Assembly: GCA_002403445.1 (NCBI GenBank)
Contig: DHHU01000005.1
Location: forward strand, 1 to 9,196
Reading direction: 5' to 3'
DNA: 9,196 nt
DNA from: Salinisphaeraceae bacterium UBA4764
Lineage (GTDB): Bacteria; Pseudomonadota; Gammaproteobacteria; Nevskiales; Salinisphaeraceae
The notes below the pieces were generated by a model. It was not told where the DNA came from. It saw only the letters and a program-made list of their open reading frames with translations, and did no database searches. Position 1 is the first letter of the stretch, and each line of letters begins with the position of its first letter. Positions 1 to 8,531 of the stretch are shown piece after piece. The position numbers were made by a program, and so were the translations under genes.

Positions 1-83
1 ACCACGCGGCTGGCGGAACTGCCGGTGGCGCGGGCGGTGTAGTCGGCCGTTACTCCGGATGAGTGCAGGATCTCGATGCGCAA
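1..83 (-). CDS. Possible 5' part of a minus-strand gene leaving the window
   Basis: The minus-strand frame that opens after a stop at 99-101 reads from a TTG at 83 to the window edge as a 27-residue N-terminus beginning (M)RIEILHSSGVTADYTA. About 23 of 27 codons end in G or C and many start with a purine, as in the real genes here. A purine-rich AAGG lies a few bases before the TTG. No family is recognised from so short a piece. A competing reading is a plus-strand frame ending TRLAELPVARAV at the TAG at 40-42, the tail of a gene starting outside. The minus frame is preferred only because its coding character continues beyond base 42. Confidence 0.3.
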   Translation of the reverse strand, partial: MRIEILHSSGVTADYTARATGSSASRV

Positions 84-98
84 CTTGCCTTGCCTTGC
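84..98. repeat. Three tandem copies of CTTGC
   Basis: Three perfect head-to-tail copies of the pentamer CTTGC lie just upstream of the exchanger. They also fall immediately before the possible minus-strand start at 83, where they would supply AAGG-type ribosome-binding sequence. Slippage here could alter that spacing. The repeat may simply be chance. Confidence 0.6.
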
Positions 99-132
99 CT
101 AAGCATGTTTTGGTAACTGCGAATTGCTTGGC

Positions 133-137
133 GAGGA
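133..137 (+). promoter_or_regulatory. Ribosome binding site deciding the exchanger start
   Basis: GAGGA lies six bases before the CTG at 144, an ideal Shine-Dalgarno distance. It is the only good ribosome-binding sequence in front of this reading frame, which opens after a TAA at 114-116. The TTG at 207 has no comparable motif. Confidence 0.5.
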
Positions 138-143
138 TCTGAT

Positions 144-1145
144 CTGACTACCGCCTACATCCTCTTTCCGATCTATTTCGCCGGGATTGCCGCCGGCAGC
201 GAATGGTTGTCGCGTGGCCTGCATCGCGTGGGGATCGGTTTTGCACTGCTGCCAGGGCTGCTCGGCCTTATCACGGCTCTGGGGGCCGACTCACCGGAGA
301 TCACATCCGCCATAACTGCTATGTTAGGCGGCGACCATGAAGTGGGCGTGGGTATCGTGCTGGGATCAAACCTGTTCAACCTAGCCGCACTCATGGGGCT
401 TAGTGCAATTGTGGCTGGACACATCGCTATGCAGCGCAACGTCCTAGCCTTCAACGCGGTAGTGTCACTGATGGAAACCGGCTTGGTTGCTCTCATGATA
501 CTGCACGTGCTGAGCCCGATCACCGGCATGACAGCGCTGGCTGTAATTTTTTCGGTGTACGTGTTCGCCGTATCGATGCCCAGTGACGTGGTCAGGCGCT
601 CGCCGCTGCCCGGGCAGATACGACGCAGGCTCGCAGCATTCCTGGAGGATGTGCACACGCATCACCACAAGCATCAGAGCTCGGAAAAACAGGAACAGCC
701 GGGCTGGCGCAGCCTTATCGGCATCGTCTTAGCACTTGCGTTGATCGTCGCTGGAAGCATGGGTACGGTACATACTGCCATTGCCATTGGCGATGCCTGG
801 AACATCCCGCACGAGCTGATTGGCGCCCTGCTGCTGGCAGCACTGACCGGCTTTCCGAACGCTTACACCTCGATCCGGCTGGCGTTAAGCGATCAAGGGA
901 CCACCGTGGTGAGCGAAACCTTCAACAGCAACACCATCAACATGGTGATCGGAGTCGGGATGCCAGCCCTTATTTTTGGGATGGTACACAAACCCGTGGC
1001 CGTTACGGAAATGTGGTGGCTGCTGGGGCTCACTGCATTGGTGGCCACCGTCACATGGATCGGCAAAGGACTGACACGTAGCCACGGTATGCTCATCGTC
1101 ACCTTGTATCTTGCGTTCGTGGCAGCTCGCGTAATCTTGTCCTGA
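144..1145 (+). CDS. Sodium/calcium exchanger family (CaCA) membrane protein
   Basis: This is an inner-membrane cation antiporter of the CaCA superfamily, 333 residues from the CTG at 144. The first alpha repeat is clear: GADSPEITSA near residues 47-56, carrying the Pro-Glu pair at 51-52, then VGIVLGSNLFN near 69-79. The second repeat is recognisable near 236-265 (TGFPNAYTSI, then NSNTIN), but Asn 239 stands where the family usually has the matching acidic residue. The two halves are joined by a hydrophilic loop (about 150-188) containing HTHHHKHQ near 171-178. The first in-frame ATG (321) lies beyond the Pro-Glu pair, so a non-ATG start is needed; CTG 144 has a good ribosome-binding site, and TTG 207 is the alternative, losing 21 residues of the first membrane segment. 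The substrate is not determined: calcium by family, but the altered repeat makes another cation possible. Confidence 0.85.
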   Translation: MTTAYILFPIYFAGIAAGSEWLSRGLHRVGIGFALLPGLLGLITALGADSPEITSAITAMLGGDHEVGVGIVLGSNLFNLAALMGLSAIVAGHIAMQRNVLAFNAVVSLMETGLVALMILHVLSPITGMTALAVIFSVYVFAVSMPSDVVRRSPLPGQIRRRLAAFLEDVHTHHHKHQSSEKQEQPGWRSLIGIVLALALIVAGSMGTVHTAIAIGDAWNIPHELIGALLLAALTGFPNAYTSIRLALSDQGTTVVSETFNSNTINMVIGVGMPALIFGMVHKPVAVTEMWWLLGLTALVATVTWIGKGLTRSHGMLIVTLYLAFVAARVILS

Positions 1146-1162
1146 GCAGCGAGCAAGGAGCT

Positions 1163-1205
1163 CCGACAAAACCAGAGGGGCGGAATCAACGGCCCCGTTT
1201 GTCGG
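1163..1205 (+). terminator. Hairpin after the exchanger, possible terminator
   Basis: CCGACAAA at 1163-1170 pairs perfectly with TTTGTCGG at 1198-1205. An inner GGGGC (1177-1181) pairs with GCCCC (1192-1196). The structure starts 17 bases after the exchanger stop. There is no run of T after it, so it may act as an mRNA 3' end stabiliser or a factor-assisted stop rather than a classic intrinsic terminator. Confidence 0.35.
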
Positions 1206-1481
1206 TGCGGTGACGTTCAATAATAATGACGCGGACAATGAAATTGTCATCCCAAGTTTCGAAGAAGCGGTGCGTTGCAAAACAAAATGCGGGCACGCTA
1301 TTGCGGTCTCACGGTGGGATGCGGGCCAATTAGATCCATTTAGCGCAGAACGTGCGCCCAGGCATGTCCTTCCACTAAGCCGTTTTTCGGTATCCAACCA
1401 TCGTGTCCTTATCGATATTGGCCTTTAATTCTTCCGGATCGTTTACTTGATTTCGGGTGCTTTAAGTGGCAATAGCGATGA

Positions 1482-1655
1482 TGCGCCCTCTCGGAGGGGC
1501 GAACATCAGCTTGCTTTGTGGCTTTTACTATCGAAGTCAGCGTTTTCGGCATCGCACTCGTGATTTGGGATAATCAGACGAACATGCGCGCGATTCGAGA
1601 AAACGCCGAAGCCAACGATTCAGTTTACGTTGGGGGCTTGGATGGCACTGACCGG
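1482..1655 (+). pseudogene. Possible gene remnant, unrecognised
   Basis: A plus-strand frame opens after a TGA at 1479-1481 and reads through a GTG at 1518 as VAFTIEVSVFGIALVIW followed by DNQTNMRAIRENAEANDS. That is one hydrophobic segment followed by a charged, helix-like tail. It then runs into the hairpin at 1646-1679 and the antisense of the next gene, where any coding sense is lost. There is no ribosome-binding site and no upstream continuation. It could be the end of a lost membrane-protein gene or a chance open frame; no family is recognised. Confidence 0.2.
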
Positions 1656-1679
1656 ATTACTATTGCAATCCGGCCAGTG
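1646..1679 (-). terminator. Strong hairpin closing the ppc-side transcription unit
   Basis: CACTGACCGGATT at 1646-1658 and AATCCGGCCAGTG at 1667-1679 form a 13-base stem with one mismatch (G-U in the minus-strand RNA) around an eight-base loop. The stem begins 11 bases past the TAA of the 127-residue gene, the usual place for a terminator. No T-rich tract follows on either strand, so termination would have to be non-canonical, or the hairpin may protect the 3' end. Confidence 0.45.
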
Positions 1680-1689
1680 TCGCTTCGCA

Positions 1690-2073
1690 TTAAAGCTGAA
1701 TTTGGCCGCCTCCCTGGCCGCCACTGCCGTAGCCGCCCTGGCCCGGCACTTGGATTTTTTGCGACTGTTCACGCTGCATCTGCTTGAGTTCTTCTATGGC
1801 GCGTTCGGCTTCGGCATTGACGGCCTCAGGATATTTCTGGATGGCCTGCGATAGCGAGGTGGCATCCAGATCGAACGAAAGGGGCAGGTTGCCGGCCGGC
1901 GTCATCAAGCTGGCCGAGCCTTCGTAACGCACTTCGCGTGCCGGATCATCCTCACCATCTCGCGTGACAGGAATCAGACGGCGAATACTGCCCACTTTGA
2001 GATCGGTATAGCTTTCTTCGCGATAGAGATTGTCGGCATCAATCTGAATATCGGGTATTCCGGTTTCAGCCAT
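1690..2073 (-). CDS. Conserved-looking small cytoplasmic protein with Gly/Gln-rich tail
   Basis: A 127-residue soluble protein with no signal peptide or membrane segment. Residues 8-36 (IQIDADNLYREESYTD, then RRLIPVT) and 47-70 look like a compact beta-rich domain. Residues 73-106 should form a long charged helix (AERAIEELKQMQREQ), and the tail 110-127 is glycine/glutamine-rich (PGQGGYGSGGQGGGQIQL). It resembles an uncharacterised proteobacterial family that I remember by its YREE...GxIRRLxPV pattern and Gly-rich tail; I know no function for it. The ATG at 2073 is preferred over the ATG at 2127 because the latter abuts the ppc stop and adds a non-conserved-looking leader; the ribosome-binding site (GAGA) is weak. 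It begins 54 bases after ppc on the same strand, so the two may be cotranscribed. It is not SecB despite similar size and acidity. Confidence 0.8.
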   Translation of the reverse strand: MAETGIPDIQIDADNLYREESYTDLKVGSIRRLIPVTRDGEDDPAREVRYEGSASLMTPAGNLPLSFDLDATSLSQAIQKYPEAVNAEAERAIEELKQMQREQSQKIQVPGQGGYGSGGQGGGQIQL

Positions 2074-2127
2074 GATTATTTCTCGTTCGTTGAATTGTGT
2101 TGCGTGCGATGCTATCACCCGCCGCAT

Positions 2128-4923
<2,796 letters not shown>

Positions 4924-4931
4924 GTTTTAAT

Positions 4932-4951
4932 CCAGTTTCGATAACAACTGG
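4932..4951 (-). promoter_or_regulatory. Inverted repeat in the ppc leader
   Basis: CCAGTT (4932-4937) and AACTGG (4946-4951) form a six-base stem with an eight-base loop just before the ppc start. In the mRNA, the second arm contains the TGG of the likely ribosome-binding site. It could modulate translation or be a small operator, but six bases can occur by chance. Confidence 0.3.
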
Positions 4952-4952
4952 C

Positions 4953-4981
4953 AAAATAGCAGCGTCACTAGGCCCTGACCA
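4953..4981 (-). promoter_or_regulatory. Candidate ppc promoter
   Basis: On the minus strand TGGTCA (4981-4976) is followed after exactly 17 bases by TATTTT (4958-4953). Each matches four of six bases of the sigma-70 consensus. It would give a leader of roughly 20-25 bases to the ppc ATG, containing the inverted repeat at 4932-4951. The match is modest. Confidence 0.3.
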
Positions 4982-5065
4982 CACCGACAGTCGCTGCCAA
5001 TCCGGCGGTTGACGGATCTCTCGCGCTAACCGACGCTATATTTGCCGCCCGCAAGCAAACCGCCT

Positions 5066-5638
5066 ATGAGGACTTACTGCCCCAACTGCGCAGCCCTGAT
5101 TGAACGCCGGATCCCCGAAGGCCAAGATCGAGAGCGCGATATCTGTAGCGCCTGTGGTGAAATTTTTTACGACAATCCCCGCAACGTGGTCGGCACGATC
5201 GTTGAGCGCGACGGTGCGGTATTGATGTGCCGACGTGCAATCAGCCCGCGCCGTTATTTTTGGACAGTGCCGGCGGGGTTTCTTGAGCTTGGGGAATCTG
5301 CATTCGAGGGCGCGGCACGAGAAACCCTCGAGGAGGCAACCGCCGAAGTCCAAAACGGCGAATTATTCGCCATGCTGGATGTCATCCACATTGGACAGAT
5401 CCATATCTTTTATCGCACGCGGTTGATCAGCGATCACTGGGCACCGGGGGCGGAGTCCGATGCCGTTTGTTTTCTAAAAGAAGATGAAATCGATTGGTCG
5501 CAATTGGCGTTTCCATCGATTCACCGCGCCCTCACCCACTACTTCAACGACCGACGTCGCGGCCATTTCGAACCGCATATGGAAAAACTTTTCCGCGATA
5601 GCTGGGAGACCCTGGGTCTAGACCTCGAACCGCGGTAA
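5066..5638 (+). CDS. Nudix hydrolase with N-terminal zinc ribbon
   Basis: A 190-residue cytoplasmic hydrolase cleaving nucleoside diphosphates linked to another group (X). Residues 5-30 form a zinc ribbon with CPNC (Cys 5, Cys 8) and CSAC (Cys 27, Cys 30), followed by the GEIFYDNPRN segment usual in this subgroup. The Nudix box runs from Gly 71 (GFLELGESAFEGAARETLEE), with Glu 77, Arg 85, Glu 86, Glu 89 and Glu 90 in place for metal binding. The usual glycine near the end of the box is Thr. Similar zinc-ribbon Nudix proteins act on NADH, ADP-ribose or FAD; the substrate here cannot be read from sequence. ATG 5066 is chosen because the protein then begins right at the ribbon; the TTG at 5042 is the only upstream alternative and neither has a good ribosome-binding site. 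It lies 54 bases before fdxA. Confidence 0.9.
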   Translation: MRTYCPNCAALIERRIPEGQDRERDICSACGEIFYDNPRNVVGTIVERDGAVLMCRRAISPRRYFWTVPAGFLELGESAFEGAARETLEEATAEVQNGELFAMLDVIHIGQIHIFYRTRLISDHWAPGAESDAVCFLKEDEIDWSQLAFPSIHRALTHYFNDRRRGHFEPHMEKLFRDSWETLGLDLEPR

Positions 5639-5655
5639 CTTAAAGTAGTGCTAAA

Positions 5656-5680
5656 CTTAACGGTTATTAGACCTGTTAAG
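5656..5680 (+). promoter_or_regulatory. Inverted repeat in the fdxA leader
   Basis: CTTAAC at 5656-5661 and GTTAAG at 5675-5680 are perfect reverse complements. Adjoining GG and CC extend the stem if one base is bulged. The repeat sits between the Nudix stop and the fdxA ribosome-binding site (AAGAGA, 5678-5683), overlapping the start of that site. It could be an operator or an RNA hairpin that controls fdxA; I cannot match it to a known regulator. Confidence 0.35.
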
Positions 5681-5692
5681 AGAATAGTGACC

Positions 5693-6016
5693 ATGACCTA
5701 CGTGGTACTGGAAAACTGCATCAAGTGCAAATACACCGACTGCGTCGAAGTTTGTCCGGTGGACTGTTTCCACGAAGGCCCGAATTTTCTAGCCATCGAC
5801 CCGGAAGAATGCATCGATTGCACTCTCTGCGAGCCGGAGTGCCCGGTCGAGGCGATCGTCTCTGAAGACGACGTGCCCGAGGATCAGAAAGAATTCGTAC
5901 AGCTCAACGCCGACCTTGCAGCCAAGTGGCCGGTGATCGACGAAGTCAAGGAGGCGCCCGCTGACGCCGACGAGTGGGCCGACAAACCCAACAAGCGCCA
6001 GCTACTCGAAGAATAG
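5693..6016 (+). CDS. fdxA: Seven-iron ferredoxin ([3Fe-4S][4Fe-4S])
   Basis: Small soluble electron carrier of 107 residues, the usual length for this family (Azotobacter vinelandii FdI has 106). All nine cysteines match FdI when the initial Met is counted: Cys 9, 17 and 50 should bind the [3Fe-4S] cluster, Cys 21, 40, 43 and 46 the [4Fe-4S] cluster, and Cys 12 and 25 are the non-ligand ones. The core reads [20 protein letters not shown] and then [13 protein letters not shown]. The acidic C-terminal half is typical. The ATG at 5693 is chosen over the upstream GTG at 5648 because it begins with the family's MTYVV and has AAGAGA at a good distance. The gene is codirectional with the Nudix gene, but a leader inverted repeat suggests its own control. 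It ends 16 bases from the convergent xerD end. Confidence 0.97.
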   Translation: MTYVVLENCIKCKYTDCVEVCPVDCFHEGPNFLAIDPEECIDCTLCEPECPVEAIVSEDDVPEDQKEFVQLNADLAAKWPVIDEVKEAPADADEWADKPNKRQLLEE

Positions 6017-6020
6017 CTGG
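5998..6020. terminator. Inverted repeat over the fdxA stop codon
   Basis: CCAGCTA (5998-6004) and TAGCTGG (6014-6020) form a perfect seven-base stem around a nine-base loop, and the fdxA TAG is part of the second arm. Because fdxA and xerD converge with only 16 bases between their stops, it may serve both as a bidirectional terminator. There is no T run, so this is uncertain. Confidence 0.25.
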
Positions 6021-6032
6021 GCTCCCGGCCTG

Positions 6033-6944
6033 TCAGCCGCGCGGATGATGTGCGGCGTGGAGCTTTTTTAACCGCGCGTTGGCCACGTGCGTGTAAATCT
6101 GCGTGGTCGATAGATCTGCGTGGCCCAACAACATCTGTACCGCACGTAAATCGGCACCGTGATTCAGCAAATGGGTGGCGAAGGCGTGGCGTAGCGCGTG
6201 CGGTGAAATTGGTTTCCGGATGCCTGCGGCTGCGGCATGTCGTCGAATACGGTGCCAGAAGTTCTGACGCGTCATGCCGGTCCCCCGTGAGGTCACAAAC
6301 AGCCGGTCGCATACCGCGGCGCCAAGCAATACGCCACGCGCGCGCTGCAAATAGTCACTTACCACGGCCACTGCCGGCTCGCCCAGTGGCACGACGCGCT
6401 CACGGCCCCCCTTCCCAGTCAGGCGAATCATGCCCTGCCGGAGATTAATTTGATCACGGCCCGCCCCGACCAACTCCGAGACCCGCAGACCGGCGGCATA
6501 CATTAGTTCCAGCATAGCGTGATCGCGCTGTCCCAACGCCGACCCGTCATTGGGCGTGGCCAGCAAAGCTTCGATATCCGCTTCGCTAAACGTTGTCGGC
6601 AAGCGCTGGACGGTGGTCGGCATATCGATGTCATGGGTCGGATCAGACATTACGCCGCCGTTCCGGCGCTGGTAGCGATAAAACTGACGTAGGCTGGATA
6701 ACAACCGCGCCTGACTACGGCCGTTTACGCCGACGGCACCCAGATGGGCCAGGAACTGCGTGATCGTTACACGATCGGCAGCGAACAAATGCTGTGTCGG
6801 TGAAAGCCACTCTGCGAAACGCGCCAGGTCATCTCGATAAGCCGCGAGCGTCGAGTCGGCCAGGCCGCGTTCAGCCCACAGCCCATCGATAAATGATTCA
6901 ATCGTTTGGCTCTCGGCCGCTGGGAGTCGATCAATTCTTGCCAT
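6033..6944 (-). CDS. xerD: Tyrosine recombinase XerD
   Basis: Site-specific recombinase that, with XerC, resolves chromosome dimers at dif near the terminus during division. It has 303 residues (E. coli XerD 298). An N-terminal core-binding domain spans roughly 12-95 and the catalytic domain 118-295. Catalytic residues are all visible: Arg 154 (AAGLRVSELVG), Lys 178 (TGKGGRERVVPLG), His 249 and Arg 252 (HALRHAFATHLLNHG), His 275 (LLGHADLSTTQIYTHV) and nucleophile Tyr 284. The ending KLHAAHHPRG parallels QLHQQHHPRA of E. coli XerD and separates it from XerC. The ATG at 6944 gives the normal N-terminus and has GGAG very close upstream; upstream ATGs at 6995 and 7061 would add residues unlike the family and run into zapE. 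It is divergent from zapE with 49 bases between starts. Confidence 0.97.
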   Translation of the reverse strand: MARIDRLPAAESQTIESFIDGLWAERGLADSTLAAYRDDLARFAEWLSPTQHLFAADRVTITQFLAHLGAVGVNGRSQARLLSSLRQFYRYQRRNGGVMSDPTHDIDMPTTVQRLPTTFSEADIEALLATPNDGSALGQRDHAMLELMYAAGLRVSELVGAGRDQINLRQGMIRLTGKGGRERVVPLGEPAVAVVSDYLQRARGVLLGAAVCDRLFVTSRGTGMTRQNFWHRIRRHAAAAGIRKPISPHALRHAFATHLLNHGADLRAVQMLLGHADLSTTQIYTHVANARLKKLHAAHHPRG

Positions 6945-6960
6945 GGCTCCAGCGTATAAT
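6931..6960 (+). promoter_or_regulatory. Candidate zapE promoter with perfect -10 box
   Basis: TATAAT at 6955-6960 is a perfect sigma-70 -10 box, 34 bases before the zapE ATG at 6994. The -35 region is weak: TCAATT at 6931-6936 with an 18-base gap is the best I see, and it lies inside the start of xerD. A TTGCCA at 6938-6943 is too close. The box lies downstream of the alternative ATG at 6943, which supports the 6994 start. Confidence 0.4.
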
Positions 6961-6993
6961 GGATTCGTTAATTTGGCGATTACCGAGTTACCC

Positions 6994-8085
6994 ATGCCGG
7001 ATGGCGATAACCGCAATACCCGGCCCTCCGACTTGGCGAAGACGCGTCTTGGCGGCGGCAAAATGGTCCTGGACCCCGGCCAACAAACCGCGCTTCAAGC
7101 GCTTGATCGGGTATTCGACGAACTCACAAGTAACCAGATCACCCGGACGTGGTTAGGGCGCGAACGGCGAACGAACGTGAAAGGCCTATATCTCTGGGGA
7201 GGTGTCGGCCGAGGCAAGACATTTTTAATGGATTGTTTTTTCGACGCCTGTCCGTTCGAAAACAAGACGCGGCTACATTTTCATCGCTTCATGCAAAAAG
7301 TTCACAACGCCCGCAGCCGCAACAAAAACAAGCGTGATCCACTTAAACTAATCGCCGACGAGTGGGCGGCCGACCGGGTCCTGTGCTTCGATGAATTCTT
7401 CGTCGATGACATCGCCGACGCCATGATTCTGTCGCGCCTGACCGAACGACTGTTCGAGCGCGGCGTGGTGCTCATTGCAACCTCCAATGTCGCCCCTGAC
7501 AATCTCTATGCTGGCGGATTGAAGCGGGAACTTTTTCTGCCCGCCATCGAGCGGATCAAGACCCATTGCCGCGTCGTCCACATGCCCGACGGCGAGGATT
7601 ATCGCCTGGCCCACATCGAATACGGTGATACCTACCAAGTACCCGCTGGCCAGCACGCCGACAGCGTCCTGGCAGGCTATGTCGAACGTCTGGCCAGCGG
7701 CGACTCCACGGCCGGTGGCAACGTCAAAATTCAAGGCCGCAAGATCCCGACTGTGGAACGTGCCGCAGGTGTAGTGTGGTTCCGCTTCGATGACTTGTGC
7801 GGCGGCAACCGCGCAGCATCCGACTATCTAACCGTGGCGCGCGAGTTCTCCACTGTCATGATCAGCGACGTGCCGGTGTTGAACGACAGACGCCTCGACG
7901 CCACGCGGCGATTTGTAACTGCCATCGACACGTTCTACGACCGCAAGACCACGGTGTTCGTCACAGCCGACGCCTGGCCGGACGAGCTCTACCAGGGCCA
8001 ACGCCTCGCGCTCGAATTCGAGCGCACCGCCAGCCGCCTGCACGAAATGCAGTCGTACGACTACATTGGCCGCCTCCGTGAATAA
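6994..8085 (+). CDS. zapE: AFG1-like cell division ATPase ZapE
   Basis: P-loop ATPase of the AFG1/ZapE family, 363 residues (E. coli ZapE 375). In E. coli ZapE associates with the Z ring and is needed for division under some stresses; mitochondrial AFG1 relatives act in protein quality control. Walker A is GGVGRGKT at 69-76 (Lys 75, Thr 76), Walker B VLCFDEF at 129-135 (Asp 133, Glu 134), and a sensor-like ATSN is at 162-165. The family segment LHFHRFM follows Walker A at 94-100, and GLKRELFLPAIERIK at 175-189 carries a likely arginine finger. The ATG at 6994 gives the usual short N-terminus before LDPGQQTALQALD; ATG 6943 would add 17 residues and precedes the promoter-like TATAAT. The gene is head to head with xerD and intact. 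Confidence 0.96.
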   Translation: MPDGDNRNTRPSDLAKTRLGGGKMVLDPGQQTALQALDRVFDELTSNQITRTWLGRERRTNVKGLYLWGGVGRGKTFLMDCFFDACPFENKTRLHFHRFMQKVHNARSRNKNKRDPLKLIADEWAADRVLCFDEFFVDDIADAMILSRLTERLFERGVVLIATSNVAPDNLYAGGLKRELFLPAIERIKTHCRVVHMPDGEDYRLAHIEYGDTYQVPAGQHADSVLAGYVERLASGDSTAGGNVKIQGRKIPTVERAAGVVWFRFDDLCGGNRAASDYLTVAREFSTVMISDVPVLNDRRLDATRRFVTAIDTFYDRKTTVFVTADAWPDELYQGQRLALEFERTASRLHEMQSYDYIGRLRE

Positions 8086-8100
8086 GATACCCCGTTCAAT

Positions 8101-8220
8101 TTATAAAGAAGGCCAAGTCACCCAAAATAATTCCGCAAAGCGCTTCTCGCTGGCATGAGTGACGCCATTAAACAGCCATGCGGTCAACTGCAGCAACTTG
8201 TTGGACGACAAGCCTGGAGA
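8101..8220 (-). pseudogene. Short protein-like remnant, unrecognised
   Basis: A 39-codon minus-strand frame reads NKLLQLTAWLFNGVTHASEK and RFAELFW before a TAA. It has no start codon context and is bounded by a stop at its upstream end. The plus strand also offers a 42-codon ATG frame from 8155 (MSDAIKQPCGQLQQLVGRQA) over the same bases, so the direction is uncertain. No family is recognised. It may be a continuation, after a frameshift, of the relic at 8184-8414. Confidence 0.2.
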
Positions 8221-8414
8221 CTACAGCGATCAGTGATCGTCCTCTTTTCTATGAGGACAAACTGTACGAACTTTGACCAGTGACGTTTCTCCACTTCGAA
8301 TAATGCGGCATAGCTGGAATCCTCGGACGTATGGCCTAGGTCATCCAGGAATTGAGTGGCTTCCTCGGTCTTTCGACGAGATAATATATAAATCTCCCGA
8401 GCATTGATCCCACT
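8184..8414 (-). pseudogene. Decayed gene fragment downstream of the toxin remnant
   Basis: Seventy-six open codons on the minus strand, in the same frame as the toxin-like segment but separated from it by one TAG (8415-8417). The text reads INAREIYILSRRKTEEATQF, then a stretch with SEDSSYAALFEVEKRHWSKF. There is no usable ATG start. The spacing of hydrophobics, Glu and the EKRHW segment is loosely like the helices of rubrerythrin/ferritin-like proteins (ALFE...EKRH), but this is weak pattern memory, not an alignment. The last dozen codons (cysteine-rich) no longer look like protein. Confidence 0.3.
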
Positions 8415-8417
8415 CTA

Positions 8418-8531
8418 TCCGTGAGCTCCATTGTTTTTTGCCGCCATCCTATTGGCATTCCCCGCGAGAAAGCTACGCAAACGTTCGATATCCGATTTGG
8501 CTTCAAGGGTGAAACGAGAGTGAAAAGCCCC
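8418..8531 (-). pseudogene. RelE/ParE-type toxin, N-terminal remnant
   Basis: Thirty-eight codons between two in-frame stops read SRFTLEAKSDIERLRSFLAG and then NANRMAAKN. This is the pattern of the first strand and helix of RelE/ParE-family toxins (a basic first strand, xxEAxxDLxRLxxFLAxxNP, then an Ala-rich second helix). Family members run to about 90-100 residues; here the frame is cut by a TAG soon after the first helix, and the expected later strands are not visible in any frame, so no active toxin is made. No clear start codon remains. It overlaps the end of the antitoxin-like frame in another frame, the usual antitoxin-then-toxin order. Family assignment is by eye. Confidence 0.42.

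Larger units (their letters stand above)
1146..1689. other. Gene-poor stretch between convergent genes
   Basis: These 540 or so bases lie between the ends of two convergent genes. They hold a hairpin near each end (1163-1205 and 1646-1679), a third imperfect hairpin at 1484-1501 (CGCCCTC / GAGGGGCG), and short open frames with stops. None of the frames shows a family I recognise. The most protein-like is at 1482-1655 on the plus strand. Confidence 0.6.

Noticed and set aside
885..1397. 170-codon minus-strand frame
   Set aside because: About half is antisense to the exchanger; the rest has no family pattern or ribosome-binding site.
1210..1428. 72-codon plus-strand frame from a GTG
   Set aside because: No ribosome-binding site, no recognised motif, and preceded closely by the hairpin after the exchanger. 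It could be a relic but cannot be supported.
1690..2073. Idea that the small gene is SecB
   Set aside because: Size and acidity are similar, but none of the SecB sequence pattern is present.
6033..6944. Idea that the recombinase is a phage or integron integrase marking a mobile element
   Set aside because: Length, catalytic spacing and C-terminal HHPRG match chromosomal XerD. No attachment-site repeats are seen.
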